The notes under the pieces were generated by a model. It ran no database searches and was not told where the DNA came from. It worked only from the letters and a program-made list of their open reading frames with translations. Shown here one piece after another: positions 1-13,200 of a stretch of 64,000 bases of DNA (within the stretch, counting starts at the first letter, position 1; each line of letters opens with the position of its first letter). Both the position numbers and the translations under genes were made by a program. This DNA comes from Liolophura sinensis (Eukaryota > Mollusca > Polyplacophora > Chitonida > Chitonidae): the NCBI RefSeq assembly GCF_032854445.1, contig NC_088300.1, positions 2,480,001 through 2,544,000 on the forward strand, given 5' to 3'.

Positions 1-257
1 ATGTTCCTGCTTAGAGTTCTGAGCCAGATAACATGAATTGATAGCTCAGGTGAATTGATGACATCTTATTCTGTGTGTATATTAATACAGGCATGCACAT
101 CTATTCAAAAGTTATTAATAACCCTCATATCTTCAGGCTATGGGGATATGTGTAATTAAGTTCATATTTGATTGTCAGATTTATCCTCTTTCAAAATGTA
201 CATCTGAGTTTATAACTCTATGTCCTGTCTTTTAATACATTTTTATAAATATGACCT

Positions 258-977
258 ACTGGTGGATGCTAATTGTGTTATGACTGTTGTCATGTTCAGA
301 TTGCTTGTGTTATGACTGTTCTCATGGTTCAAATTGCTTGTGTTATGACTGTTGTCATGTTCAGATTGCTTGTGTTATGACTGTTCTCATGTTTAGATCG
401 CTAGTGTTCTGACTGTTCTCATGTTTAGATTGTTAGTGTTCGGACTGTTCTCATGTTCAGATTGCTTGTGTTGTGACTGTTGTCATGTTCAGATTGCTTG
501 TGTTATGACTGTCCTCATGTTCATATTGCTTGTGTTATGACTGTTGTCATGTTCAGATTGCTTGTGTTATGACTGTTGTCATGTTCAGATTGCTTGTGTT
601 ATGACTGTTGTCATGTTCAGATTGCTTGTGTTATGACTGTCCTCATGTTCATATTGCTTGTGTTATGACTGTTGTCATGTTCAGATTGCTTGTGTTATGA
701 CTGTCCTCATGTTCATATTGCTTGTGTTATGACTGTTGTCATGTTCAGATTGCTTGTGTTATGACTGTCCTCATGTTCATATTGCTTGTGTTATGACTGT
801 CCTCATGTTCATATTGCTTGTGTTATGACTGTTCTCATGTTCATATTGCTTGTGTTATGACTGTTCTCATGTTCAGATTGCTTGTGTTATGACTGTCCTC
901 ATGTTCATATTGCTTGTGTTATGACTGTTCTCATGTTCATATTGCTTGTGTTATGACTGTTCTCATGTTCAGATTGC
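258..977. repeat. Minisatellite, 32 bp unit
   Basis: About 22 tandem copies of a 32 bp unit containing TTGCTTGTGTTATGACTGTT. Units differ mainly at GTTGTC/GTCCTC/GTTCTC and at CAGATT/CATATT. Variant types alternate in blocks, which suggests amplification of multi-unit segments. There is no open frame of note. Confidence 0.95.
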
Positions 978-1767
978 TAGTATAAACCAATATGACTAAA
1001 CATGAGTTACATCATACAATTTTTAGAGGTGAACAAGTTCAGCGAAAGTCTTAATGATGGAATTTATGATGGTGACATGTTAGGCCGTATGGCACAAATA
1101 AGGACTAAACGTTAAAGGCAAAAAAAGCTCTAAATGTCATGTGCCCTGTAACAAATCTGTTGTTTTCCCAGGATAAAGGAAGACAGGCAAACCATGCCCC
1201 ACCATAACAGCTACACAGACAAACTGTATAAATGTCCAGGTGTGTAACATGCACAAATCATTACCTGTAGATATGGAACTAAATCAAAATTGATAGTGGA
1301 TCTCAGTCTCATTGTCAAGATTCAAATGACCACACCACCTTACATTGTACATCGAAATATAGCAAAACAACATGTATGTAAAATATTTCGCCACACAACA
1401 TTGATTAAGTTAATTAACACATCTTTGGCTGATTCCACAAAGCTTTTCTGAATTAGGTCAAAATTTGAAGCCTCCTCACAATGCTTAGTGTGCAGTACTG
1501 GAAAATGATGTTTAGACACATTGTCCTGCAATCACATTTATCAGGTGGTCAAAAGTTTAATGAACATAGCGCCAAAATAAAGCTCTAAAATCACAATTCA
1601 AAATTTTGACTTAAGTCAGAAATGGCTTTGTGGAATCGACCCAGTGTCTAAACTGAAGATCAGTTGTTGATCCTGATGAAATTGTCTGCCTATCTGGATA
1701 TATGAAGCATTCATCATGTGTTAAGATCATATATTATAAGGAAATACAAAAACAAACAAAAAAAAGT
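978..1767. other. Unique AT-rich spacer, no gene seen
   Basis: Non-repetitive sequence between two minisatellites. I see no convincing splice-bounded open frame on either strand. The 63-codon minus-strand frame at 1340-1531 has no recognisable composition or context. Confidence 0.5.
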
Positions 1768-3553
1768 CGAGTGAGATACAGCTGGGTGTTGTCATGATGT
1801 ATCACTGTCTTGTCAGTATAACAAGCACCACAGTCAAGTGAGACACAGCTGGGTGTTGTCATGATGTATCACTATCTTGTCCGTATAACAAGCACCACAG
1901 TCGAGTGAGACACAGCTGGGTGTTGTCATGATGTATCACTGTCTTGTCAGTATAACAAGCACCACAGTCGAGTGAGACACAGCTGGGTGTTGTCATGATG
2001 TACCACTATCTTGTCAGTATAACAAGCACCACAGTCAAGTGAGAGACAGCTGGGTGTTGTCATGATGTATCACTATCTTGTCAGTATAACAAGCACTACA
2101 GTCGAGTGAGACACAGCTGGGTGTTGTCATGATGTACCACTATCTTGTCAGTATAACAAGCACCACAGTCAAGTGAGAGACAGCTGGGTGTTGTCATGAT
2201 GTATCACTATCTTGTCAGTATAACAAGCACCACAGTCGAGTGAGACACAGCTGGGTGTTGTCATGATGTATCACTATCTTGTCAGTATAACAAGCACCAC
2301 AGTCGAGTGAGACACAGCTGGGTGTTGTCATGATGTATCACTGTCTTGTCAGTATAACAAGCACCACAGTCGAGTGAGACACAGCTGGGTGTTGTCATGA
2401 TGTATCACTGTCTTGTCAGTATAACAAGCACCACAGTCGAGTGAGACACAGCTGGGTGTTGTCATGATGTATCACTGTCTTGTCAGTATAACAAGCACCA
2501 CAGTCGAGTGAGACACAGCTGGGTGTTGTCATGATGTATCACTATCTTGTCAGTATAACAAGCACCACAGTCGAGTGAGACACAGCTGGGTGTTGTCATG
2601 ATGTATCACTATCTTGTCAGTATAACAAGCACCACAGTCAAGTGAGACACAGCTGGGTGTTGTCATGATGTATCACTGTCTTGTCAGTATAACAAGCACC
2701 ACAGTCGAGTGAGACACAGCTGGGTGTTGTCATGATGTATCACTGTCTTGTCAGTATAACAAGCACCACAGTCGAGTGAGACACAGCTGGGTGTTGTCAT
2801 GATGTATCACTGTCTTGTCAGTATAACAAGCACCACAGTCGAGTGAGACACAGCTGGGTGTTGTCATGATGTATCACTATCTTGTCAGTATAACAAGCAC
2901 CACAGTCGAGTGAGACACAGCTGGGTGTTGTCATGATGTATCACTGTCTTGTCAGTATAACAAGCACCACAGTCGAGTGAGACACAGCTGGGTGTTGTCA
3001 TGATGTATCACTATCTTGTCAGTATAACAAGCACCACAGTCGAGTGAGACACAGCTGGGTGTTGTCATGATGTATCACTGTCTTGTCAGTATAACAAGCA
3101 CTACAGTCGAGTGAGACACAGCTGGGTGTTGTCATGATGTATCACTATCTTGTCCGTATAACAAGCACCACAGTCGAGTGAGAGACAGCTGGGTGTTGTC
3201 ATGATGTATCACTATCTTGTCCGTATAACAAGCACTACAGTCGAGTGAGATACAGCTGGGTGTTGTCATGATGTATCACTGTCTTGTCAATATAACAAGC
3301 ACCACAGTCAAGTGAGAGACAGCTGGGTGTTGTCATGATGTATCACTATCTTGTCAGTATAACAAGCACTACAGTCGAGTGAGACACAGCTGGGTGTTGT
3401 CATGATGTATCACTGTCTTGTCAGTATAACAAGCACCACAGTCGAGTGAGACACAGCTGGGTGTTGTCATGATGTATCAAGTATAACAAGCACCACAGTC
3501 AAGTGAGATACAGCTGGGTGTTGTCATGATGTATCACTATCTTGTCAGTATAA
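1768..3553. repeat. Minisatellite, 69 bp unit
   Basis: About 26 copies of a 69 bp unit containing GACACAGCTGGGTGTTGTCA and CTTGTCAGTATAACAAGCAC. Copies are more than 90% alike by eye. Variants (CAAGTGAGAGA, CGAGTGAGATA, TACCAC) recur as linked blocks. One copy near 3470-3490 has lost about 14 bases. Although 69 is a multiple of three, stops occur in the unit, so no long frame results. Confidence 0.96.
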
Positions 3554-6500
3554 TTTAAAGGAATATGTCATATTTGGTTGGGTTTTAAATGCTATACTAA
3601 TTTCACTTTACCTAACTGCTCAATGTTTTAAACAGCCTCTGCAACTAATATTTTAAAACTTTCTCAGAAAACTATGGGGTGTAGAGAAATAATTTGCACA
3701 GTTTTATAAAGCTTGCATCTTAAGTGAAACAAACAAATCATTTTTAGCATCATTTTCATATTTGTGTGCATGAATTCAATGAAAAAAAGGCTGTAGTGGT
3801 TGATAAGTGCACATTTACAGTAAATGACATCAGACAAACGGCTGGAGAACGCCAAAGTGTCCATAGGTGACTACCCACTGAACCCCCGTGACTTATACTC
3901 AAAGAACACTTATGGGCTAATTACATGTTTATTACATAAAACTCTTGTATTCAATGATAAATGTTGGATGTATTTTAATTGAAACATGTAATGTACAAAT
4001 ATAGCAACAGTATAATCAAAGTTTTTTTGCTGTTTTTGCTGTGAATGCAGTTTATGTTCTACATACCAATTCTTGAAAATGAGTAAGTATTAGTAATCTT
4101 TCTGTTTATAGCAAAACTGTAACTCACATTGGAAGACATTAATGTTTATGCAAGCCAGGTCATATTGGGTGTAAACATGGATATTTGTCTGTATATCTGT
4201 TTTAGTTAACTTACTTGCAGGACTTTGTCATCCTGTGTTTCTGTGTGTCATTTTGCACTGTTTACTTATTGTTTACAAATGTTTTACCTACATTATTGTA
4301 GAACTGCCACTTGCTCAAATAAATGATATGTTTTCTGTCTTTGTGCTAATTTAGAACATTTGTGGCCTCTCATGTCAAGTTTCATTCTGCCTTTTTTGTT
4401 GATTTTTGTCTGTGGCAATTTAGACACTTGGGTGAGCCATAATCTTCAGTGACAGTTTAAAAACCCTACAAAGTTAGGCTTTTGATCTACCAATGTTTTC
4501 AGCAAATAACAGAAGTTCACCTTGCGCTCATTTGAAATAAGTACTGGTATGTTATGAAGGAAAAAAAAAGTTAAAGAGCATCTTCTAGCTGTACTTTTGT
4601 TCAGATAACAAAAAAGTCTTGCCATCCCATTCTTCACTTTGCTCTTCCACTCGTAAAACAAAGCTCCTCGTTAATGGCCTGTTAAGCAGAACTGTTTTCA
4701 CAGTTTATGTGATACAAGATAACAGTATGAATATATTATGGCTACAGCATGACTGTAACGTTGATTCATATACTGTACCGACACATATCTGTCTTCCATG
4801 GTCCACTGCTCGCAGGCTGTAACAACACTGATTTTGTGAATCAGTTTAGACTGAGTATGTAGTCGCAGCTTTTGCATAAAAATTCTGCTTAGCAAGTGTA
4901 TGATAGGTGATATGTAAATGAAGGCACAGTTGTGATAATACTATTTTTAGCCAGAAAATCCCACACATTAGGTGTCAGTTTTCAGTGGGTTGGTATAAGG
5001 AATTTTTGAAGTAGAATAGTGTGTAAAATTGTCGGTTTAGCCTATCATTGCTATCATGTATTGATTGTGAAAGCTGATTGTAGATCAAATGGGAAAACGC
5101 AAGAAGTTTTGTTCAACTCAATTGTAGCACTTTGTGTAACATTTTTATGAAGTTGATTTTGTCCAGTCAGAGGGCGAACACATAGCATGAATTAATCTTT
5201 CGGGCTGAACAATGAACACACATGTTTGTGTAGCTATAATAAATCAGATGTAAGTTTTCATTGTCTTTAACACAACCAGTCATGTATGTGATCTGTATGG
5301 GAAGTTAAATATAATAACAATAGACATAGTGTGGGATATATTTAAGTACATGTGTATGTGTGGTGTAAAACTGGTACTTGTCAGGAAGTTTACCAGGTGG
5401 TGTAGATCTGTGAAGTCGTCTGTATAAGGGGTAGATATAATGTACCAACATCAGTAATAACATGCCTAATAACACACTTATGTACCCACTATCAGAAGGA
5501 GCAATGGTGCTATTTCATAACTGTTAGAACAGGATGAGCAACAGATAACAACGATCATAAATTGACAATGATGTTTCTTCATGATATAACTATATTGATT
5601 AGAAATTCGTGTATAATTTGTCTTCCCCTTGAAACACAATTATTTGGTGGTCATGGGACAAATGTCCGGGCTGTAAATCAAGGTTCAGAGAATCCGATAT
5701 TGCATTGACTCTTGGGTGCATTTCTTGATTCCATCTCTTATCAGAGGCGTGTTAATGAAGAAAACTCTCTTGTTGTTAATATGTTTACAGTGAAACACTT
5801 GTGGTATTTATTAATTTGCCCAAGTTTTAGTGGCATATCATTTTCTAAAAAGCAGATTGTTTGGTTCATAGAAGAATAATTGCTAATTTATGAAAAGAAA
5901 TCCCTTGCTGGACAATCAGAATAATAACTTTTGTAATAAGCTCTCTAACCCTTGACCAGTGAGGTTTGAATCAAAAGAAGTAAAATATTCTTGATCATAG
6001 TGTATTCAATATTAAATGAATAAATACATAAAAAATGTAATAGGTTATTTATGTGTGTGTGTGTGTTACAGTGCCTTATAATTTACTAGATGCTATCTTA
6101 AAGGAAATGTAATTATGGATTTAATTGTGCAATCCATCATAGTTCTGTTTAATTTTCAGCCAATGAGAGCCCAGTCGGTATTCTGTCAGAACCACTGACC
6201 CCTGATTAGCATTTGGAGAACTTAAGGTTGTGTCTGACTCATTTAACGCAGCACGGTGTGGACACTTCATCTGTACAGGCCACTGGTGAGTAGGTAGTGC
6301 TGGCCTAGACCTATTAGATCACCAGTTTTTACAGGTACATGTACATGGTTACATTTTTGCCCCATATGCATAGGTAGAAATGTTTTTTAAAAACTGCCCG
6401 TCACAGAAACAGGTGGACTTTTTTGTACCTGTCACTTACAGGTATCTACCTGTTGTCATCAGTCTGGCTTGGAAAGCCATATCAGTCTACCATGTTACAA

Positions 6501-6967
6501 GAACATTTGGTTTCAGTAGCATTTTCCTTTTTATTCAATATTCTGATGGGAGCGGGACTTCTGCATAGTTGATTGTCAAAATAACACTTACTTGCAGGAG
6601 TTCAGTCTGTACTTGTGTACACAGGCACTTCCCATTCAAGGGGAACAACCTCAGAAAAGCATTCGGTCTGTGTGCGTTTAGATTTATGTGTGTCTAGAGT
6701 TGCTCCATTTCTAAACCTGCAACGCTCCGTGTACTTCTCAAGCAGGAAAAGTTAACAGTGCGTTCCTAAAGCTGTACACTTTGGGAGGATAGAGAGAGGC
6801 CGGGACTATAAATATTAACTTAACATTGTATTATTTGGGTTATTTGACTGGTGTTTCAATCTGTACTGAAAAAGATTTGACCAACAAGTCATAGCGACTG
6901 CAATGCGGAGAGACTGTTGAGGCGTGCTTGACAATTTTTTATTGATTCACTGGTCTGCTCTGCGTTT
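3554..6967. other. AT-rich sequence without a supported gene
   Basis: Unique sequence, probably intergenic or a 5' intron of the SAM-domain gene. Open frames are short and carry no recognisable domain. One splice-bounded segment, 6161-6286, has an acceptor-like TTTTCAG before it and a GTGAGT after it, but stops interrupt all frames. It could at most be an untranslated exon. Confidence 0.45.
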
Positions 6968-9540
6968 TTGGTAGGGTGTGACCTGGTGCAGGGATGTATC
7001 AGAATGGCTTTGTTGTTGCCCAATATGTTTCTGGTAGGATGTAACCTGTGGCTAGGATGTATCGGAATGGCTATGTTGTTGCCCCTTATATTTCTGGTAG
7101 GATGTAACCTGTGGCTGGGATGTATCAAATTGGCTTCAATGTTGCTTCATATGTTTCTGGTAGGATGAAACCTGTGGTTGGGATGTATCAGAATGGCTAT
7201 GCTGTTGCCCCATATATTTCTTGTTGGATGTAACCTGTGGTTGGGATTTATCAACATAGCTGCGTTATTGCCCAATACGTTGCTGGTGGGATGTAACCTG
7301 TGGCTGAGATGTATCAGAATAGCTGCGTTATTGCCCCATATGTTTCTGGTATGATGTAACCTGTGGCTGGGATGTATCAGAATGGCTACGTTTTTCACCT
7401 ATATGTTTCTGGTGGGATGTAACTTGTGGCTGGTATGTATCAGAATAGCTGCATTATTGCCCCATACGTTTCTGGTAAGATGTAACGTGTGGTTGGGATG
7501 TATCAGAACAGCTGCTTTATTGCCCCTATGTGTTTCTGGTAGGATGTAACATGTGGCTGAGAGGTATCAGAATGGCTGTGCTGATGACCTATATGTTTCT
7601 GGTAGGATGTAACCTGTGGCAGGGATGTATCAGAATGGCTACGTTATTGCCCCATATGTTTCTGGTGGGATGTAACCCCTGGGTGGGATGTATCAGAATG
7701 GCTATGCTCTTGCCCCATATGTTTCTGATAGGATGTAACCTGTGGCTGGGATGTATCAGAATAGCTGGGTTATTGCCTCATATGTTTCAGGTGGGATGTA
7801 ACCCCTGGCTGGGATGTATCAGAATAGCTACGTTATTGCCCCATATGTTTCTGGTAGGATGTAACGTGTGGCTGGGATGTATCAGAATAGCTGCGTTATT
7901 GCCCCATTTGTTTCTGGTAGGATGTAACTTGTGGTTGGGATGTATCAGAATGGCTACATTTTTCACCTATATGTTTCTGGTTGGATGTAACTTGTGGCTG
8001 GGATGTATCAGAATAGCTGCATTATTGCCCCATCTGTTTCTGGTAGGATGTAACATTTGGCTGGGATGTATCAGAATAGCTGCGTTATTGCCCCATATGT
8101 TTCTGGTGGAATGTAACATGTGGCTGGGATGTATCAGAATACCTGCATTATTGCCCCATATGTTTCTGGTAGGATGTAACTTCTGTCTGGAATGTATCAG
8201 AATGGCTACCTTGTTTGCCCCATAGGTTTCTAGTGGGATATAACTTGTGGCTGGGATGTATCAGAATGGCTATGCTGTTGCCCCGTATGTTTCTGGTAGG
8301 ATGTAACCTGTGGCTGGTATGTATCAGAATGGCTATGTTGCTTGCCCCATATGTTTCTGGTAAAATGTAACTTGTGGTTGGGATGTATCAGAATAGCTGC
8401 GTTATTGCCCCACATGTTTCTGGTGGGATATAACCTGTGGCTGGTATGTATCAAAATGGCTGCGTTATTGCCCCATATGTTTCTGGTAGGATGTAACCTG
8501 TGGCTGGTATGTATCAGAATGGCTGCGTTATTGCCCCATATGTTTCTGGTAGGATGTAAGTTGTGGTTGGGATGTATCAGAATGGCTACGTTTTTCACCT
8601 ATATGTATCTGGTGGGATGTAACTTGTGGCTGGTATGTATCAGAATAGCTGCATTATTGCCCCATACGTTTCTGGTAAGATGTAACGTGTGGTTGGGATG
8701 TATCAGAACAGCTGCTTTATTGCCCCTATGTGTTTCTGGTAGGATGTAACATGTGGCTGAGAGGTATCAGAATGGCTGTGCTGATGACCTGTATGTTTCT
8801 GGTAGGATGTAACCTGTGGCAGGGATGTATCAGAATGGCTACGTTACTGCCCCATATGTTTCTGGTGGGATGTAACCCCTGGGTGGGATGTATCAGAATA
8901 GCTGCATTATTGCCCCATATGTTTCTGGTAAGATGTAACATATGGCTGGGATGTATCAGAATGGCTATGCTGTTGCCCCGTATGTTTCTGGTAGGATATA
9001 ACTTGTGGTTGGGATGTATCAGAATGGCTATGCTGTTGACCTATATGTTTCTGGTAGGATGTAACCTGTGGCTGGGATGTATCAGAATGGCTGCGTTATT
9101 GCCCCATATGTTTCTGGTGGGATGTAACCCCTGGGTGGGATGTATCAGAATAGCTACGTTATTGCCCCATATGTTTCTGGTATGATGTTACCTGTGGCTG
9201 GGATGTATCAGAATAGCTGCATTATTGCCCCATATGTTTCTGATAGGATGTAACCTGTGGCTGGGATGTATCAGAATAGCTGCATTATTGCCCCATATGT
9301 TTCTGATAGGATGTAACCTGTGGCTGGGATGTATCAGAATAGCTGCTTTATTGCCCCATATGTTTCTGGTAAGATTTAACGCGTGGCTGGGATGTATCAG
9401 AATAGCTGCGTTATTGCCCCATATGTTTCTGGTAAGATTTAACGTGTGGCTGGGATGTATCAGAATAGCTGCTTTATTACCCCATATGTTTCTGGTAAGA
9501 TGTAACATATGGCTGGGATGTATCAGAATGGTTTTTTGTT
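6968..9540. repeat. Minisatellite, 63 bp unit, open on both strands
   Basis: About 41 copies of a 63 bp unit containing GATGTATCAGAATAGCTGCG and CCCCATATGTTTCTGGTAGG. Because 63 is 21 codons and the unit lacks stops in one frame on each strand, long frames appear by default: a 231-codon frame on + and 122- to 134-codon frames on -. The + translation is a hydrophobic 21-residue repeat around MFLVGCNLWLGCIRIA. The - translation is an HPSHRLHPTRNIW-type repeat. The block at about 7381-7700 recurs at about 8581-8900, offset by 1200 bp, so there is higher-order structure. I see no splice sites or unique flanking exon, and I treat the frames as by-products. Confidence 0.95.
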
Positions 9541-10137
9541 GCCACTGCTGTGTAATTCCATTAATTGTAAAATATGAGCAGATGAGTATCACAATGTGTT
9601 AAACGCTGATGCGATATTTGTGCATATTTTTCGTTCCTGTTTTGAAGCTTTACTGCATTCTTAGCACTGTATGTTGTATTTTTCCGCATGTAAGTTTGAA
9701 TGGTTGGTCAGTTAATAGTAAACATAGTGGAACAGTGACTTGAAATGAAGGAAATGAAGTAATGCGTAGCTGATTTATCTCCAAGATCGTACTGTACTTC
9801 CACTGTACTTGAATCCTGTATAATACATCCCAATTTTGAGTTTGTGATGTTTTGTACCAAAAAGTTATTTGTGTGTTCTTTTTAGACCTGTCAAGTAGAA
9901 ATTCTTCATCCGCATTACTGTTTATTCGGAACATCAGGAAAGCATTCCCTCAAGGCATAAGTTTAACCAAAGGGTACACCATTATATGCTTATTTCTTGA
10001 TGAAAGAAATGTTTTCAATTTACCAACTGTGTGTTTTGTTAGTATAAAGCCAATGCCATATTAATTAAATTTCCTATAAAATATTATGAGGTTAATGTAT
10101 TAACATACATTAGAAATAATTTGACAGAGAACTAATA
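9541..10137. other. Unique spacer upstream of first supported exon
   Basis: AT-rich. A pyrimidine-rich TTCTTTTTAG at about 9884 precedes an open stretch to about 10062, but no donor closes it and I do not recognise the translation. No gene is called. Confidence 0.4.
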
Positions 10138-10264
10138 AAATGGAGTGAGCTTTGTTTCCCGCGGGCTCTGTCTAGTTTCCTCCCACCGTAATGCTCGTCA
10201 CCATCGTATAAGTGAAATATTCTTGAGGACGGCATGAAACACCAATCAAATAAATGAATAAATG
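10138..10264 (+). mobile_element. SINE family A, 5'-truncated, at an exon acceptor
   Basis: 3' part of the most frequent SINE in the window. It matches the copy at 55358-55628 through the CTCCCACCGTAATGCT block, the TATAAGTGAAATATTCTTGA block, AACACCAATCAAATAAAT and an (AAATG/AAATA) tail. It ends only a few bases before the TTTCAG acceptor of the first SAM-gene exon in the window. Confidence 0.85.
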
Positions 10265-10270
10265 TTTCAG

Positions 10271-13200
10271 ACAGGTTATTGTGAAGAACCATTGTCAGAG
10301 GAACTCGACAGTGCTACCAATGGACAGTCCATCTCCACCTTAGAGCTGAGGACGACTTGTGAGCGGTCACCTAGTTCACCAGGTGCACAGGGGTCAGCAA
10401 GTGCACAGGTGTCACCCAGTGCAGGGATGCTGGCTGGAGTCAGACCTGCTGGGGTCATTAGCAGGAGAGGTGAGTTTGAGGTGGGATCCATTGGATACAT
10501 CTAACAGTCACTATTAGGTTGATAAGGTGAAACTTCTCCATATTTTATAGTAAAATATATTCATTTATTCTGAAGAAAAAGGCAGGGGGGGGGGGGGGGG
10601 GGGGGTGTATTGGCTGATCCTTGTGGTATTAAGTATCTTCTCAATGTCAAAGTCCAGTTGTAGGTAAAAAAAATTTTTGAGAGTGTATGGTGTTCATGAT
10701 GATCGTTGGTGTTTCACCAATATGATGTGTACATGAGAAAGTCTGCAGGTAACTACGTACATTTTAGTTATTTTGCTCACTGAAGTTTTACTCTGGGGAC
10801 TTTAATTCACACATAGCTGGCTGCTGTGGTGTAAGTGTAAACATTTTTCAGTTTCTTACACACTAATAAAATAAATGCAATCATCCTTCACTGTGTTCAT
10901 TTTTGGATGTTGCCAGTACATGGCCAGCCCAGCCAGAGATTTACAGGGGGCCCTAACTACCTGCCCGGCACTCTTAGAGGTACAGATGGGGAGATTCATA
11001 CCTCTACAGCCAGCACCCTTCATGTGGTGAGTCGGTATCAGTCCCTAAGATACAGCTGGCATAATGTCTGATATTTTCACTGTTGCTATTTACCCCAAGT
11101 GTTGTATATACATATATACAAACCAACACATATACAACCAACAATGTTTTCCCATTTCACCAAAATGCATGCTCCTATTATGATTTATATTTAATACTAT
11201 TCTAAAAAATAAGGTTTATGTTTTTTTTATGTTTTTGTTCTGAATATCAGGAAATACTTCTGCTACAACTGTCATAATTTGATGGATTTAACATTGAAAG
11301 AATTGTAACAAAGAGAGAGTTCAATCTCAATGTATTCGAGAATTTATTTTCATTGGGCACATTTTCCACCAATGGTGTGCTCACAGTATTTATACGCCAC
11401 ACTTCAGATTATTTGCCATGGGTCACAACTTGCCATGGGACAATTAATCAATCATTAACCCACAAGAAAGCAAATGAACAAACCATTTTGGACCAACAGC
11501 TGTAAATCAAGAAGAAACCTTGTAATAACGAAAAGTGTTGATGTATTTTGACAGTCCAGCACAGAGCTGGATGCACATGGTGTGTCTCAGTACAGTGGTC
11601 ATCAGAAGACACAGAATATCCCTGATCACCACTCCACAGCTGTCCACCTGAACCAGGCCCGACCCCGGACTGCCCCCACTCTCTACACCAGTGGCCCCGC
11701 CCCCCAGGAACACCCACCTGTCGCCAAGAACAATGCCTGGTCTTCTAGCCACAAGCCCTCCATGCAGGTAACCTCCATATATGGTAGTTTGGCTGTAGAA
11801 GGTGTTCTTACTGGATTTCCAGTTTCTCACCAGTGATGTTGTGAGTTCAAGTCCCCGCTGACTCTCTGGTGATTTTGTGTGGGTAATACTGGACTGAATT
11901 GTTGTTTACTCCATTGTTAAACTTAAATGTTTTTGAATAGTGACAAAAAAATATAGTACAAAATCAAACAAGAAAATTTGTTTTACACATATTACATTTA
12001 TATGTTATGTTAAAGACTTTTCTTATAATTGTTCCTATACTAAATCATCTTGGGGCCTCCATGACTCAGTTGGTTACCGCGCTAGCGCAGCGTGTGAAAT
12101 ATTCCTGAGCACGGAGTAAAACACCAATCAAATAAATACTAAATCATCTTCAGTAAGGTTTAATGTTGAGGTGGTACATGTATTTAAAATCTTTTTCAGA
12201 TAATGACAGTGTTCAATCTGCTGATGACGTGCATGGTGTATCATACAGTATAGCATTGCAAAGCTTTCACTAGTTTTGTAATTGTGATGCACATTGCATA
12301 TTATTTTACAATACAGTAGTAGCTGTACAGTTGCATCTACCATGTACTATCTCTGATTCAGAACGGTGGTCGAACAGCAGTCCCTCGTATGTCTAATACA
12401 GTTGAAGACAGACTCAAAACTCTTTTATCCAACTCTCCCTCTGGTACTGGGAACAAAGTAACAAAAAATGTAAGTAACTTACAAACAAAACTATGTTCTT
12501 CTATTTTTGGCATTTATGGTGTAGAAAGATATTTTCATATTGATATTGATTTGCTGTGGTATAATTGTGGTTTCTGAAAAGTCAAGAGCGTTGAAACATA
12601 ATAAAATAGATAACTCATTAGCAGGCATTTAGCTGTGAAGTTGTGTGTTAGGTCCAACTTTTATTGGCTTGCTTCAACTGTGTGGGCCTTTTATGATGTA
12701 CACTGAAGTCCTACAAACGTATACAAGACGATAAACCTTCAATACACAAATCTGCTAATGACTGCTTAAATTCCTCATGAACAGCATCGGGTGAATTACT
12801 CTCAGCCCAGACCCTGGGTCACAGAGCAGCGCTACCCTCATCATCTCCCCCACAACAGCGTTGTTGTGTACATCACTGTAAGTGGCCTGTTGTCCATGGC
12901 ATGCACCCAGGATCATCCCTGGCTGTGTAACACGCTATACCTGTGTGCATGCTGTCAGTTATCACTCAGACTTTTGCCTGGGATACCAGCTTGATTCTTA
13001 TTACTTCTCCTGGGTCATTCTTCGGTTCAGTGCCTGTTACCTGTGTGTGTCCATATCACCATCCTTGTCATCATTCTTTTAATGCATCCTTTGTATATGA
13101 ATTAAGTTAAGCGAATGAGCATGTAGACAAAATGTAAGGACTTGCTGCATTGTCTTCTACTTTTCTTATCTTTTTCTAATACAATTCCATGGTTTGATTA

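Noticed and set aside
1768-3553. CRISPR-like appearance of regularly spaced near-identical repeats
   Set aside because: There are no unique spacers between units. It is a head-to-tail minisatellite in an animal genome.
6161-6286. Coding exon of the SAM gene between TTTTCAG and GTGAGT
   Set aside because: All three frames contain stops. At most it is an untranslated exon, and there is no proof of that.
7530-8225. 231-codon + frame with hydrophobic 21-residue repeats, like a multi-pass membrane protein
   Set aside because: It is exactly the 63 bp minisatellite. Open frames exist on both strands, there is no unique flanking exon, and neighbouring copies are broken by stops.
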